DNA from: Rhodocyclaceae bacterium
GTDB taxonomy: Bacteria > Pseudomonadota > Gammaproteobacteria > Burkholderiales > Rhodocyclaceae
Length of the DNA stretch: 13,421 nt
Reading direction: 5' to 3'
Assembly (NCBI GenBank): GCA_017444505.1
Contig: JAFSWK010000120.1
Location: 1-13,421, forward strand
Shown: one piece after another, positions 13,305 to 13,421 of the stretch
Layout of the letters: the number at the start of each line of letters is the position of its first letter
Position numbering within the stretch: the first letter of the stretch is position 1
Notes under the pieces: model-generated
Database searches by the model: none
The model's input: the letters and a program-made list of their open reading frames with translations, nothing else
What the model was told of the DNA's origin: nothing
Program-made: the position numbers and the translations under genes

Positions 13305-13421
13305 GTGTCGCGCAAACAGTTTGTCCAGCATAGAGATTTGACAGTCGAAGGGCTGGAGGTAAATCCGCGCAGCCATTTTCGCCGGCGTGCCTTGTTTATC
13401 ATCGCGCTGGCCCTCACGGTG
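13305..13421 (+). CDS. Unidentified membrane-anchored protein, 5' end only
   Basis: A GTG start at 13305 is preceded by GGAGA (13291-13295) at nine bases, 27 bases after the M23 stop, and the frame stays open for 39 codons to the window edge. The visible product begins MSRKQFVQHRDLTVEG, then a basic stretch (HFRRR at about 24-28) and the start of a hydrophobic segment (ALFIIALALTV), which suggests a cytoplasmic N-terminus followed by a transmembrane anchor. It could be a second M23-type peptidase or another envelope protein co-transcribed with the first; the fragment is too short to identify. It does not resemble the SecA N-terminus, a gene I recall as a frequent neighbour of M23 genes in betaproteobacteria. 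Confidence 0.6.
   Translation, partial: MSRKQFVQHRDLTVEGLEVNPRSHFRRRALFIIALALTV

Overview
The window looks like an ordinary chromosomal segment of a GC-rich Gram-negative proteobacterium, most likely a betaproteobacterium. This is judged from protein families only: an outer-membrane BamC lipoprotein, a di-haem cytochrome c4, an Mg-type HemB, an endonuclease-type MutL, and EngB-HemB divergent from cytochrome c4. I cannot place it to genus. I see no transposase, integrase, phage gene, CRISPR array, toxin-antitoxin pair or defence gene, and the genes are core housekeeping functions.

Layout. Positions 1-311 hold an open frame, truncated on the left, that I do not recognise. It ends inside the promoter of a tRNA-Cys gene (330-403), which is followed by an intrinsic terminator (411-441) shared with the convergent bamC gene. 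From 461 to 7894 eight genes run on the minus strand. In transcription order they are cytochrome c4, (terminator), mutL, a low-molecular-weight protein-tyrosine-phosphatase, rpiA, phoU, pgsA, dapA and bamC. A compact divergent promoter region (about 7895-7971) separates these from a plus-strand block: engB, hemB, ppsA, a membrane-anchored M23 peptidase, and the first 39 codons of another membrane-anchored protein running off the right edge.

How the genes work together. dapA (lysine and meso-diaminopimelate for peptidoglycan), bamC (outer-membrane protein assembly), pgsA (phosphatidylglycerol synthesis) and the M23 peptidase (peptidoglycan remodelling) all serve the envelope. rpiA and ppsA belong to central carbon metabolism. 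hemB makes haem precursor and cytochrome c4 uses haem. engB assembles the 50S ribosome, mutL repairs mismatches, and phoU links phosphate supply to regulation. These genes probably form several transcription units: cytochrome c4 alone or with read-through; mutL-PTP-rpiA-phoU; pgsA; dapA-bamC; engB-hemB, perhaps with ppsA; and the M23 gene with the next gene.

The most unusual material is regulatory. The 252-base gap before the M23 gene has an extended -10 promoter, an AT-rich dyad built on AATTG boxes about 10 bases apart, and two very short leader frames, one ending in an ATGA overlap with the likely M23 start. An intrinsic terminator sits 12 bases before the mutL start codon. Several genes lack a Shine-Dalgarno sequence and have pyrimidine-rich leaders instead. 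I found no convincing new biological system; these are modest leads.
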